A stretch of DNA of 64,000 nucleotides. Source: Nitrospinae bacterium bin107. Lineage in GTDB: Bacteria > UBA8248. Below the pieces are notes generated by a model. It had not been told where the DNA came from. It ran no database searches and saw only the letters and a list, made by a program, of their open reading frames with translations. A program made the translations under genes and the position numbers. Positions 51,704 to 60,118 of the stretch are shown here, piece after piece (positions within the stretch are counted from its first letter, which is position 1; each line of letters opens with the position of its first letter). The stretch is from contig MPNJ01000013.1 of NCBI GenBank assembly GCA_002238965.1, forward strand, positions 1-64,000, written 5' to 3'.

Positions 51704-52843
51704 CTAGGTGAAGACGATTGCTATCTCGTCATCGCCTGAATCACGGGCAAGGCGAAAAGGGGCTTCGTAGGTCAGCAGGCCGTCGCGGTCCGTAAAGCCC
51801 ATATCCGCATACTGGCATTTGGGCGCGGTGATGGTGCAGATGTTCCCGGCCCTGTGGCCGACTTGCACTTTCAGAGGGAGCCTCGCGCCATTTTCCCAAT
51901 TATTGAACGCATCATTGGTGGCTAAGAGTACGGCCTCGGGATCGAAAGAGCCCGACGGTGCCCGCCCCGTCACGACGGCGTTGACGTGCCCGCCAGATGC
52001 GTTGGCGCTTTGGCGCAGCACCACTTCGTTGTTCATGGCGAAGCGGATGTTCGTCACGTCGAAATGAAACCCGCCGAACGAAAAACCGCTCATGAGGACG
52101 GGTTCGGGCGTCTGGTCGTCGTAGGACGCGCCCTCCAGGAGCGGCGCGTCGCTCACCTCGAAATCGGCCGCCTCGAATTCCCAATCCACTGTGGGAACGC
52201 CATCCAGAGGGCAGTTGATGGAAAAACTCCCCATGCAGCCCAGATACATGACCCGCAATCCATCGATGAACGCCGTCAGGCAAATTCTCGTATAGCCCGA
52301 TTTATCGGAGGCGGGCGCGTAAGCGACGGAGGTATCCTCGACGATGGTTTCCTTCATCGCGCACGCCTTGAACAGCAATCCATAATCCGGCGCGACGCCC
52401 GCTGCGCCCGAACCGCGCAACTCGGTGGAGAAAGAAATCTGCGCGGAGCGCTTCCCGGGAATCGAGGGAAAAGGCGAGAGGCTCGCATCCTCCACCGCGC
52501 GTTCCAGCTGCTCTACGCTGACCTCATGAGAGAAGTTGCCCGCCCGAAACAATTCCGAGGCAGCCGCCGGTCGATCCAGGAGGCAGGCCGTGCCCGCAGC
52601 GGGGGGGGTGTCCCAGGCGTCGTCCACCGTGAGCGTGTCCGAGGCCGCGTCAAAAATGCTCACCTTTCTTCTTTGCCCGACGCCCACTCCCCGGATCGTG
52701 CGCAGCACCGAGCCATTCCAAAAATCATCATCCTCGGAAAGCGCGGCGTCCACGAGGGTGGAGGCATCTGCGGAATCCGCCACGAGTTCTTTCTCTTCCG
52801 TCGCGCCAATCGTTTGCCGATCCATCATAATCGTATCGCCCAT
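51704..52843 (-). CDS. Phage-type major tail tube protein
   Basis: A 379-residue beta-rich protein. It resembles phage tail-tube proteins in having an N-terminal entry strand region, repeated Ig-like or barrel strands (FSINCPLDGVPTVDWEFEAADFEV, GFSFGGFHFDVTNIRFAMNN) and position after the head-closure genes. The ATG at 52843 has AAAGGAGG about ten bases upstream. I infer tail tube from these features rather than from a signature motif, so it could be another tail or adaptor protein. Confidence 0.6.
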   Translation of the reverse strand: MGDTIMMDRQTIGATEEKELVADSADASTLVDAALSEDDDFWNGSVLRTIRGVGVGQRRKVSIFDAASDTLTVDDAWDTPPAAGTACLLDRPAAASELFRAGNFSHEVSVEQLERAVEDASLSPFPSIPGKRSAQISFSTELRGSGAAGVAPDYGLLFKACAMKETIVEDTSVAYAPASDKSGYTRICLTAFIDGLRVMYLGCMGSFSINCPLDGVPTVDWEFEAADFEVSDAPLLEGASYDDQTPEPVLMSGFSFGGFHFDVTNIRFAMNNEVVLRQSANASGGHVNAVVTGRAPSGSFDPEAVLLATNDAFNNWENGARLPLKVQVGHRAGNICTITAPKCQYADMGFTDRDGLLTYEAPFRLARDSGDDEIAIVFT

Positions 52844-52916
52844 CCCTTGTTTTCCTCCTTTCAGTTTTTTGAGGCGAAGGCGCATCCCTCGCCGGTATTC
52901 ATTCCCCGTTCTCGTA

Positions 52917-53450
52917 TCAATCCCGCCGAATCCGCTCTATCGCCCGGAGCCTGATTTCGGCGTAATGGCAAAGCACGTTTCCAAACGTCCTCAGTTCAAT
53001 CAGGTCCACCTGCGGAGGCTGAAGGCGCTCCAGCGAGCGGACGCGCGGGGAGCCTGATTCATCGAGGAGGCGGAGCGTCCTGTCGTCCCGGAAGCGGTCG
53101 CAAATCTCCTCAAGCAGTTCCTGAAAGACCACCTCGCTGCCCACCGCGTCCTCGGCGCTCATGATGCCGAACAGCAAGAACGTGTGGGTTCGCCTGCTGA
53201 TGCCGGCGGGCGTGAAGCCACCAGCCGCGTTCGAGCCGACCGATGCAGCCTCCTCCCCTGCTCTCTCGCGCGTCAGCACCCAGCCCCTGATCTGGGCGAG
53301 GCCGTCGCCCGTCTGCCACCGGAAATGGTCCAGGTATTTCCCCAGGTCGGCCGACCAGCGCTGATAGCTGTGAACCCGCCCTGCCCCCGCCACATTCGAT
53401 ATTTCCGCCAAAATGGCGTCGCCGATTTCTCTGTATCGTGAATTAGCCAC
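52917..53450 (-). CDS. Phage tail terminator/completion-like protein
   Basis: A 177-residue protein in the slot of the tail terminator (gpU/gp11-like). It starts with GTG overlapping the upstream gene by eight bases, preceded by GAGGAG. The text YREIGDAILAEISNVAGAGRVHSYQRW at the N-terminus resembles tail-completion proteins that begin with a helix and bind the tube end. Assigned by gene order and general likeness. Confidence 0.5.
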   Translation of the reverse strand: MANSRYREIGDAILAEISNVAGAGRVHSYQRWSADLGKYLDHFRWQTGDGLAQIRGWVLTRERAGEEAASVGSNAAGGFTPAGISRRTHTFLLFGIMSAEDAVGSEVVFQELLEEICDRFRDDRTLRLLDESGSPRVRSLERLQPPQVDLIELRTFGNVLCHYAEIRLRAIERIRRD

Positions 53451-53946
53451 TCACTCTCCTCGCAATCTCATCCACAAGTTCACGAATGCGCCTATCGATT
53501 CGGCTCTGGTTCTCCTCGAAGGCGCGCGCGAACATGCGACGCCCCGGTATCCCGTGCCGGGCGATTGATCGGGCAACGAGGAAGGACACCCTCTCGATAG
53601 ACCCATCGGGCGGCCCCAGTTTGTGGGCCACCCAGCGATACAGGGACGTGCCCTCCCTCCAGGGCGGCATTCTGCCGCCCGCCCGACGCCCGAATTCCAC
53701 GTACCTGGCGTATGGGGTGCGAGAGGCGACCACGCCGCGCAACACGCGTGGGTTCTCTCCTTTGATTTCGGTGTAAATACTGCCCCTGAGGTTTCCGCTC
53801 GCGCCGATGGGCGTTCGTGTCATGACCTCGCGCCTGAGCATTCCGGTAATCTCGGCCATCGACTCGTGCGCGAGGAGAAGAACCCCCTCCCACGCGATAG
53901 CCGGCATCTCCGGCAATTCTTCAAGCGTTACATATCGACGAAACAC
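53443..53946 (-). CDS. Phage head-tail joining / gp10-type minor protein
   Basis: A 167-residue basic protein. The stretch RTPIGASGNLRGSIYTEI, followed by RTPYARYVEFGRR, is the hallmark of HK97-gp10/virion-morphogenesis proteins that close the neck of siphophage-like particles. The GTG at 53946 has GGAGAGGCGGA upstream. It overlaps the next gene, showing tight operon packing. Confidence 0.75.
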   Translation of the reverse strand: MFRRYVTLEELPEMPAIAWEGVLLLAHESMAEITGMLRREVMTRTPIGASGNLRGSIYTEIKGENPRVLRGVVASRTPYARYVEFGRRAGGRMPPWREGTSLYRWVAHKLGPPDGSIERVSFLVARSIARHGIPGRRMFARAFEENQSRIDRRIRELVDEIARRVSG

Positions 53947-53964
53947 TCCGCCTCTCCTATCCGC

Positions 53965-54675
53965 CTAGCGATCTTCGGACGCGCCGTGCGTGAAGTACTC
54001 ACCGCGCGCCAGTGAAAGAAGCACGTCCCAATCGAGAGACGCGCCCGCCGGACCCGCCACTTCGCCTTCTTTGCGGCCGAGATGGTTCTGGTATTTGCGC
54101 TCGAGCTCCCGCCCCAGGCGCGTGTATTCCGAGGACTTGCTCTGGTAGTCCACCGAATCCGCCGCGAGGGTCGGGCTCGAGGACTGGGCGAAACGGCGGG
54201 CCAGGAGGTGACAGCCCTCCGCGGCGGCCAGCCACGCCATGGCGGTCCGATCGTTTTCGGGAACGCTTGTCCGCACATCGTCGGCCGTGTGCTTGATCGT
54301 GTAGAACAGGCGAAGCGTGTGGCCCATTTGAGGAGCGAAGTACATGAGCCTGAACCTCGCCGCCGGCGTCCCCTTGGCATAGATGATCCAGGAACTCCTT
54401 CGCAAAAAGGAGGGCTTTCTCTCCCCCTGGGGATATTCCACCTCCCGGATGAAGGAGAGGGAATCGTCCCAGTCCTCGGGGAGGGGAAAATCGAACGTCT
54501 CGCTATCGCCTGAGTAATCGGCGAACGAGACGAGCGGCACGTCTTTGCTGTAGCGCGTGAGCGCCGCGTTCACCAGATCGGCGTAGTCCGCCTCCTCGAC
54601 CCCGAACTCCCGTGGCAGCGCGCCCGCCTTCAACAAGACCTTGACCTCTTTAATGATCGTCTGCCTGCTCGCCAT
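53965..54675 (-). CDS. Phage head-tail connector/adaptor-like protein
   Basis: A 236-residue mainly helical protein beginning ASRQTIIKEVKVLLKAG, with VNAALTRYSKD and MAWLAAAEGCHLLARRFAQ. The composition and position between capsid and neck genes suit a gp6-like connector or adaptor that attaches to the portal. No portal gene is in the window. Ribosome site and ATG are clear. Confidence 0.55.
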   Translation of the reverse strand: MASRQTIIKEVKVLLKAGALPREFGVEEADYADLVNAALTRYSKDVPLVSFADYSGDSETFDFPLPEDWDDSLSFIREVEYPQGERKPSFLRRSSWIIYAKGTPAARFRLMYFAPQMGHTLRLFYTIKHTADDVRTSVPENDRTAMAWLAAAEGCHLLARRFAQSSSPTLAADSVDYQSKSSEYTRLGRELERKYQNHLGRKEGEVAGPAGASLDWDVLLSLARGEYFTHGASEDR

Positions 54676-54718
54676 TTCAGTTTTCTCCTCTCCTCTCGCT
54701 TCCCGGATGCAGTCGGTC

Positions 54719-55060
54719 TCAAGTCTTCAGCGCGAGCCTGGCCTCGAACGTGAACGAAGACCCTTCCCCGCCGACGGACCACGCGAGCCTGAGCCAGGAG
54801 CCGATGTTCACGAGCATTACGAGGGTTTTTCCGGCCGATGTGATTTGCTCAGGCCTGGTATGGACGAAAGCTACTTCATCATCCGCCGGGCCGGTTTGCA
54901 CCTCGAAATCAAGCGTGGGCGAAGCGCCTGAGACCACCTTCACGTCGATGAACAAGAGCGCCTCGGTGAAGCGGCTCACTTCGAACGCCGTGCTGCCTCC
55001 CGCGGCGACGCGGGCCGCGGGAGGAGCGAGGACTATCGTGTGGGTTCGCCTGTCGGACAT
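54719..55060 (-). CDS. Small phage-cassette protein of unknown function
   Basis: A 113-residue, beta-rich, soluble protein immediately after the capsid gene, with AAGGAG before the ATG. The position suits a capsid decoration or cement protein, but I recognise no motif. Segments FEVSRFTEALLFIDVKV and FTFEARLAL suggest a jelly-roll-like sandwich. Confidence 0.5.
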   Translation of the reverse strand: MSDRRTHTIVLAPPAARVAAGGSTAFEVSRFTEALLFIDVKVVSGASPTLDFEVQTGPADDEVAFVHTRPEQITSAGKTLVMLVNIGSWLRLAWSVGGEGSSFTFEARLALKT

Positions 55061-55093
55061 GGCTTCTCCTTGATAAGGGTAATCGCCATGCCA

Positions 55094-57172
55094 CTAGGCG
55101 GGCGCGCCTCGGTAAAAACCGCGAAAGTCCAGGACGGCGCCGCCGTAGACGTGTCTGATCTTGTAGCGAATCTTGTCCGCGCTGAATCCGCTGCCGGCGG
55201 AGGGGTTGTCCTCAACGAACAGCTCGGGCTCGCGCATGTCGTCCATGAAGCCGATTTCGATTGTGTCCATGAGGCCCGGGTCGGCGATCAAGTACCAATC
55301 GTTCGTCTCGGTGAGTTCGGGCACCCACAAGGGTTCGATGCCCAGGCGGTTGATGAAGCTCGGCTGATTGGAGTTCCCGTCCGGGACAACCTTGACGGGC
55401 GACTGGGTGACGTCGAATGCCTCTTCGAGCAACTCCGTGGGGTGGACGAGGTATTTGGGCCGAGCCTGGGCCGCTATTTCAACGCCTTCCTCTCCATAAA
55501 ACGTCTGCTGACCCATCGCCTTGATGGCGGCGACGGCGCCCTCGTACGTGAGCTCGTTCGTGGAGGTGTTGTTGTGGTCGGCGTGGAACAGCGCGTGGCC
55601 GTCGTATATGTTGGCATTGGACATGAGAAAATCGAATACGAAGCCGTTCAGGGTGCGCTGGGCCGCGCGGGCGAGACGCTGGGGAATCATGCGAATCGCG
55701 CCCATGTCGTCGTTCTGGATCATCTCCCAGGTGAGGTCTTCCACGCCGCCGCGCTTGGCTACGGCGTACGTCACTTCCTCATCCGTCGGGGAGGTAAGCG
55801 CCGGATAAGTGGCCTGCTCGGCGACTTTTTGCAGATCGCCGTAGCCGCCCACACGCACCCGGCGGTTCGTACGGAAATCCTTAACGGGCGTCACGGAAGA
55901 GACGATCTTCTTCCACTGGTGAAAGCGCTCGTCCCTGAAATCGCGCAGCATGGCGCGGCGGATGGAATCTCCAAAAGCCTCGCCCCACGTGCTCGTCTGC
56001 AAGGAGGCGGAGAGGCGCCGCACCCCGTTCCAGTCCTCGGCGGCGCGGTGATAGTGGAACGTCTCTGCGAAGAACTGGCGCGGCGTCAGGCGATGTCCCG
56101 TGAAATCCTGAAACGCCTCGCTCATGAAGCGATAGGGGCGTTCGCCGTCTACCACCTCGTCGCGCGAACCCCAGAGCCCGTCGAGAGCCGCCCGCTTGCG
56201 GTCCGCCTCGTCCCGCATCACCTCCGCACGCGCGCCGAAACCACGGAGCGCGCCGCTCGCCGTGAGTTTTTCCAGCGTGGCCGCCTCAACCCGGATCGCC
56301 TCTTCGATCTCATCTTCTGTGAAACTCCCGTCACCGAACTGGGCGAGCATCTTCTCCTGAACGGCTTCCGGCAGCGAGGAGGCCGTCAGTTTCTGAGCGA
56401 GCAACCTGCGAGCCGCAGCCCCGGTTTCGGTTCCATCCTTCATGGTGTCTCCTCCTTTTTCCTTCAAGTCCAGCTCGAGACCAGCGTCTTCACAGGCCGC
56501 GAGGAACTGCTGCGGCGTCCATGCATCGCCGAGCCTCTTGCCCGATTCGGGCGCCACGCTTTTCAGTTTTTTTCCGAGCTTTTCGAACATTTTCACCTCC
56601 GATGTAGTGGAATGATTGGCAGCGAGACCCAGAATCCCGCCCCCGAGCTTGCCTTTGTGCACGACGTCGACGGAATGGACCGCCAGAATCTTTTCGAAAT
56701 GCAAAACGAGCCCATCGGCCTCCTCGCGGAACTCCGCCTGCGCGAGCACGTCGAAGGAAAAGCCGAAAGGCTCCTCGAGGCCCCGGGCCAGCGCATCGTG
56801 CGCCAGCGCCTGAAACCAGGCCGCTGAACGCGAAACCGCAAACGTGCTCAGAAGCCCCTCCTCGCCCATGCGGACCTCGCGGTGCCAGCCGACCAGGTTC
56901 CTGATGTCGGGACCGCTCGACCCAGTGTGATTCGCGAACGCCTGCGCGCCCTCGAACAGGGGAGCGGCCTCGCGCAGAACCTCGCGGGGCAGGAACCACT
57001 CCCCGTCCCTCGAGTAGCCGGCGCGCGCGATCAACACCTCGAAATCCCAGGCTTCATCCGGCGGCTGCGCTTCTTCCGCAACCGCGCGGATGAGGTGGCC
57101 ATGCAGCCTTAAGGTATGAGAATCCTTCTGCGCCTCGGCGCGCGCCCACATACGGTTCAACCATTTTTTCAA
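55094..57172 (-). CDS. Prohead protease-major capsid protein fusion
   Basis: A 692-residue polyprotein. Residues 1-150 look like a phage maturation protease: His82 in FANHTGSS and Ser139 in FGFSFDV stand where S78-like proteases have catalytic residues. Residues about 230-310 are acidic and helical like a scaffold. From about 400 on the sequence follows a Mu-gpT/HK97-type capsid protein (VRVGGYGDLQ, RMIPQRLARAAQRTLNGFVFDFL, GHALFHADHNN, KYLVHPTELLEEAF, RHVYGGAVLDFRGFYRG). Start is TTG after AAGGAG. It heads a seven-gene minus-strand operon. Protease, scaffold and capsid are separate genes in Mu, so the fusion is notable. Confidence 0.78.
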   Translation of the reverse strand: MKKWLNRMWARAEAQKDSHTLRLHGHLIRAVAEEAQPPDEAWDFEVLIARAGYSRDGEWFLPREVLREAAPLFEGAQAFANHTGSSGPDIRNLVGWHREVRMGEEGLLSTFAVSRSAAWFQALAHDALARGLEEPFGFSFDVLAQAEFREEADGLVLHFEKILAVHSVDVVHKGKLGGGILGLAANHSTTSEVKMFEKLGKKLKSVAPESGKRLGDAWTPQQFLAACEDAGLELDLKEKGGDTMKDGTETGAAARRLLAQKLTASSLPEAVQEKMLAQFGDGSFTEDEIEEAIRVEAATLEKLTASGALRGFGARAEVMRDEADRKRAALDGLWGSRDEVVDGERPYRFMSEAFQDFTGHRLTPRQFFAETFHYHRAAEDWNGVRRLSASLQTSTWGEAFGDSIRRAMLRDFRDERFHQWKKIVSSVTPVKDFRTNRRVRVGGYGDLQKVAEQATYPALTSPTDEEVTYAVAKRGGVEDLTWEMIQNDDMGAIRMIPQRLARAAQRTLNGFVFDFLMSNANIYDGHALFHADHNNTSTNELTYEGAVAAIKAMGQQTFYGEEGVEIAAQARPKYLVHPTELLEEAFDVTQSPVKVVPDGNSNQPSFINRLGIEPLWVPELTETNDWYLIADPGLMDTIEIGFMDDMREPELFVEDNPSAGSGFSADKIRYKIRHVYGGAVLDFRGFYRGAPA

Positions 57173-57515
57173 GGGGAACTCCTTTCTCGCTGGTCTTTCA
57201 GAAATTCAACTTCCGGCGATGCGCCGGAGACCGCAGCCTGGTTAAACAAGGAGCGGGTGCAACGGCGATAATTTAGGGCAAGGAGTCTCGAACGCGGGCC
57301 GGGCAAATGCGGGGAAATGCGCATCCGGCGTCTTTTTATGCGGAATTTTGAAATTGCTAATTGAAAATTTTAAGAAAATGCGGTAACATACGGAAAATTC
57401 TGGAGTTGCGGATGATGCGGGTGGTCCCGGCGTCAACCAATTCTGGATACTTCGCCCGCCACTCAGGAATTGCCTGGATTCGCCGAGCAAAAAGACCGCC
57501 CCTTGAACAGGACGT
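57173..57515. other. Divergent intergenic region
   Basis: 343 bases between the capsid operon (minus) and cdaA (plus). There is an A+T-rich core at 57335-57400 with one promoter candidate for cdaA; I see no terminase, portal or repressor coding sequence and no att-like duplication. Confidence 0.6.
57361..57389 (+). promoter_or_regulatory. Sigma-70-like promoter for cdaA
   Basis: TTGAAA at 57361-57366, a 17-base spacer and TAACAT at 57384-57389, in A+T-rich DNA. The leader to the ATG at 57516 would be about 120 bases. Confidence 0.45.
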
Positions 57516-58826
57516 ATGAGGTTTGATCTCATGTGGGGCGTCGCTCAACCGGCCTTGAATTTCATCCAGAAACTCTCCTGGAACCATATGCTCGACATCG
57601 GGATCATGTGGTTCCTGCTTTACCAGGTCTACATACGCTTCAAAGGCACCCAGGCGATGCGCCTCCTCGTGCGCGTGTTCGGAGTGTGGCTCATCTATCT
57701 CGCCTCCCAGGCCGCAGGTCTGCACCTGACCTCGTTTCTCCTTTGGGCCATCTGGATCGCCGTGCTCATCCTGTTTCTCATCAATTTCCACGGCGAGATC
57801 CAGAAGATATTCTTTCAACTCAACCCGGTGCGCAGAATCTCAATCCTGCTGCGCCGGGCGATGCGAATCCGCCTGCCGGACGTAAGCGTCGCCACCATCG
57901 CCCAATCCGCTTTTTCGCTCTCGGAGAAACAGATGGGCGCCATCATCGTTGTGGAGCGCCGGGATTTGACCGACTCCCTGCTGAGAAGTCCGGGAGAGGA
58001 GATCGAGGCGGACATCCAGCCGGCGCTGCTGGAAACCATTTTCTTCAAGGGAGCGCCCTACCACGACGGCGCCGCCGTCGTTCGCGAGAACAAGATCTCG
58101 CGCGTGGGATGCGTATTGCCCCTTTCAGATAACCGCGCCCTCCCGCCGGAGTTCGGCACGCGCCACAGGGCGGCGGTCGGCATCACGGAGCGGTCCGACG
58201 CTCTGGCGATCGTGATATCCGAGGAACGCGGAGAGATTACCTGCGTGGAAGGCAGCCAAACAAAGACGATAGATAATGAGGAAGAACTCGCCTCCTGGCT
58301 CACGGCGCGGCTGCGCGCGGCCCGCGAGACGGGACAGACGATGGGACGCATATCGCTCCGCCACGTTTTCACGAACTGGCGGCCCAAGCTCGCCGCCCTG
58401 GCCGCCGTCATATTCCTCTGGTCGCTCGGCGGGCAGGAAAACCAGAATCCGCAGAATTTCTTCCCGCAACTCGAAAGCAAGGTGGAGGAGGAATTCCGCG
58501 TCCGCGTCCATTATTACAATGTTCCGAGCGGCGTCACCCTGCCGGCCGATGCGGCGAAAGAAGTCAAAATACGCATCAGGGGCAGGCGCGATCTGCTCAA
58601 TTACATCGACGCCACCCGCCTGCGCGTGAACGTGAACCTCGCCAAAATGACGCCCGGCGCGCATTCGCGCACGCTGTCGGGACGCGACATCGACCTGCCA
58701 AACGGTCTCGAATTCCTGAGCGCGGAGCCCAAGGCCCTGGATTTGAATCTCGCCAAGGCGCCGGCGCCTGAGAAAATGACGAAATCGAGCGCCTCCACCG
58801 AGACGCCGGAGTCCTCAAACTTTTAA
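57516..58826 (+). CDS. cdaA: Diadenylate cyclase CdaA fused to a YbbR (CdaR-like) domain
   Basis: A 436-residue membrane enzyme that makes c-di-AMP from two ATP. Three membrane helices (within residues 20-90) precede the DAC domain, whose catalytic motifs are DGA (from D184, in PYHDGAAVV) and RHR (216-218, in GTRHRAAVG). A fourth helix near residues 292-308 is followed by a single YbbR-like domain (RVHYYNVPSGVTLPAD to about 415) that would lie outside the membrane. In Firmicutes the cyclase and its YbbR-domain regulator CdaR are separate neighbours; here they are one chain. ATG 57516 has AGGA upstream; ATG 57531 is an alternative. Confidence 0.9.
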   Translation: MRFDLMWGVAQPALNFIQKLSWNHMLDIGIMWFLLYQVYIRFKGTQAMRLLVRVFGVWLIYLASQAAGLHLTSFLLWAIWIAVLILFLINFHGEIQKIFFQLNPVRRISILLRRAMRIRLPDVSVATIAQSAFSLSEKQMGAIIVVERRDLTDSLLRSPGEEIEADIQPALLETIFFKGAPYHDGAAVVRENKISRVGCVLPLSDNRALPPEFGTRHRAAVGITERSDALAIVISEERGEITCVEGSQTKTIDNEEELASWLTARLRAARETGQTMGRISLRHVFTNWRPKLAALAAVIFLWSLGGQENQNPQNFFPQLESKVEEEFRVRVHYYNVPSGVTLPADAAKEVKIRIRGRRDLLNYIDATRLRVNVNLAKMTPGAHSRTLSGRDIDLPNGLEFLSAEPKALDLNLAKAPAPEKMTKSSASTETPESSNF

Positions 58827-59229
58827 GGCCCTTCTTTTCAGATACTTGAATTTCTACCTTCAGAAAAATTTGCTTTTTTCGCTTAAAATACCGATATTGA
58901 ATGAACCGGGCTACAGTCGCTGAGACGTCCAGGAGCTTTGACGAGCACTAAGGGCGAACCATTTTCGATGGTACTTGGCTGGCCCAAGTGAGGCGGCAAG
59001 GAGCCGACACAGAAAACGGCTCCGGCCCGGGCTCAAGGAACCCTTCAACAGAAGGAGGATGCGATGATATCAACGATAAATCGCTTCAGCCGTGCGGAAA
59101 CGCCACCCTCCCCGGCCCCATCGCGTCAGCCGGGCGGGGAGGAAGACAAAGGCTGATGCACAAATAAAGGCGACAAAACGCCTTTGTAAGGTGAGACGAG
59201 TTCTCACCCTGAAAAAGAGCAAAAAAAGA
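58827..59229. other. About 400 bases without a clear gene; candidate structured RNA
   Basis: No large frame. The segment 58900-59060 is GC-rich and includes a 7-bp hairpin GGAGCCG/CGGCTCC (59000-59006 with 59017-59023). A hairpin AAAGGCG/CGCCTTT lies near 59169-59188. I could not match a known riboswitch; a c-di-AMP (ydaO) aptamer was looked for because cdaA is upstream and was not found. Confidence 0.45.
59064..59156 (+). CDS. Possible 30-residue peptide
   Basis: ATG 59064 is preceded by a strong GAAGGAGG and opens a 30-codon frame ending in TGA. The product begins MISTINRF and has a Pro-rich middle. No family is known to me. The good ribosome site in an otherwise empty region is the only support. 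Confidence 0.3.
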   Translation: MISTINRFSRAETPPSPAPSRQPGGEEDKG

Positions 59230-59260
59230 GAGCGGGGTGCAACGCCCCGCTCTTCTTTTT
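59229..59260. terminator. Bidirectional terminator
   Basis: Stem GAGCGGGG (59230-59237) with CCCCGCTC (59245-59252), loop of seven, T-runs on both sides (TTCTTTTTT on plus, seven T on minus). It ends the small minus-strand gene and isolates the cdaA region. Confidence 0.8.
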
Positions 59261-59262
59261 TC

Positions 59263-59457
59263 CTAGCTCTTGGCCTCGAGTTTCCGCATCTCGATTTCGA
59301 GTTGCTGGAGCCTGTTCTTGATCATGTTGAAGTCGTACTCGAACCCCTCGGCGAGCAGCGTGAGACCATGGTAGAGCTGGTGCTTTTCCGGCTCTTCCTC
59401 CGCGTTCACCGAATCGAGCATCTCGGCGAAAACCTCTCTGGCATGATGAAAGCTCAA
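59263..59457 (-). CDS. Small helical hypothetical protein
   Basis: A 64-residue, acidic, probably coiled-coil protein (ending IKNRLQQLEIEMRKLEAKS). TTG at 59457 follows GGGGGAAGG, and a strong terminator lies right after the stop, which supports expression. No family recognised; size and helix are reminiscent of SlyX-like proteins but motifs are lacking. Confidence 0.55.
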   Translation of the reverse strand: MSFHHAREVFAEMLDSVNAEEEPEKHQLYHGLTLLAEGFEYDFNMIKNRLQQLEIEMRKLEAKS

Positions 59458-59592
59458 AACGCCTTCCCCCTTTTTGAATGAGAACGCACATTACGAAGCC
59501 ATAAATCTTTTGCGGGAAGAATCCCGCTCCTATCTTTGCTAGAATCCACCGCACCGACAAATAAACCACATCGCAAACGAGGAGTCATCTTC

Positions 59593-60090
59593 ATGCCGGA
59601 AAGACCGAACACGCCGCAAGTCATCCTCCGCCACATTCAGGGCACCCAGCTTCAGATGCTCACCACCACGGGCAAACACTCCTACGTGCTCGACGAACCC
59701 GAAACCAGAGGCGGCACGGATCTGGCCGCCACGCCGTTCGAGTTCTTCATCGCAGGGCACGCGGGCTGAGGCCTCTACACGCTGCTGGGAGCGGCGAAGG
59801 CCAAGGGCATCCATATCGACGACGTGGAGGTCCACGCGGAGTTCAAGCGCAACATAACACCTAAATTTCATTCGGATTACCACGCGGACCCGGAGCGGAG
59901 AAAACTCGCCATCGGCGTCATCCGTACGAGTTATTACATCCACGGCGACGTAACCGAAGAGCAAAAGGCGGAACTTCTCGATGAACTTGAGAACTGCCCC
60001 ATCCACAACACGCTGATGACGCCGCCCAGGCTCGAGGAGCGGATCGTCGTTCTGGAGAAGGATGAAACCGCGCCCAAAGAGATTTCGTAA
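59593..60090 (+). CDS. OsmC-like peroxidase selenoprotein (in-frame TGA = Sec59)
   Basis: Reading through TGA at 59767-59769 gives one 165-residue OsmC-family protein. GGTDLAATPFEFFIAGHAG precedes the TGA, exactly where OsmC/Ohr proteins carry the first redox Cys; the second Cys is C135 in ENCPIHNTL. Downstream of TGA, CGCTGC (59780-59785) pairs with GCGGCG (59791-59796) around the loop TGGGA, 16 bases after the stop, with a lower stem GGCCT/AGGCC (59770-59774 with 59798-59802). This fits a bacterial SECIS. OsmC-like selenoproteins are known from marine metagenomes. It would reduce organic hydroperoxides with thiols. ATG follows GAGGAG. Confidence 0.85.
59770..59802 (+). promoter_or_regulatory. 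Candidate bacterial SECIS element
   Basis: Hairpin directly after the in-frame TGA: lower stem of five pairs, asymmetric internal loop, upper stem of six pairs including one G-U, apical loop UGGGA with G in second place, 16 bases from TGA to loop. These values lie inside the published bacterial SECIS range. Confidence 0.7.
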
Positions 60091-60118
60091 GGGCGGGGAA
60101 AGAGCCGCTCGCTAAATT

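Noticed and set aside
58827-59064. ydaO-type c-di-AMP riboswitch after cdaA
   Set aside because: I could not find the conserved aptamer segments, and the element would be downstream rather than upstream of cdaA.
59092-59481. 129-codon plus-strand frame
   Set aside because: Runs through a strong terminator and opposite the small minus-strand gene.
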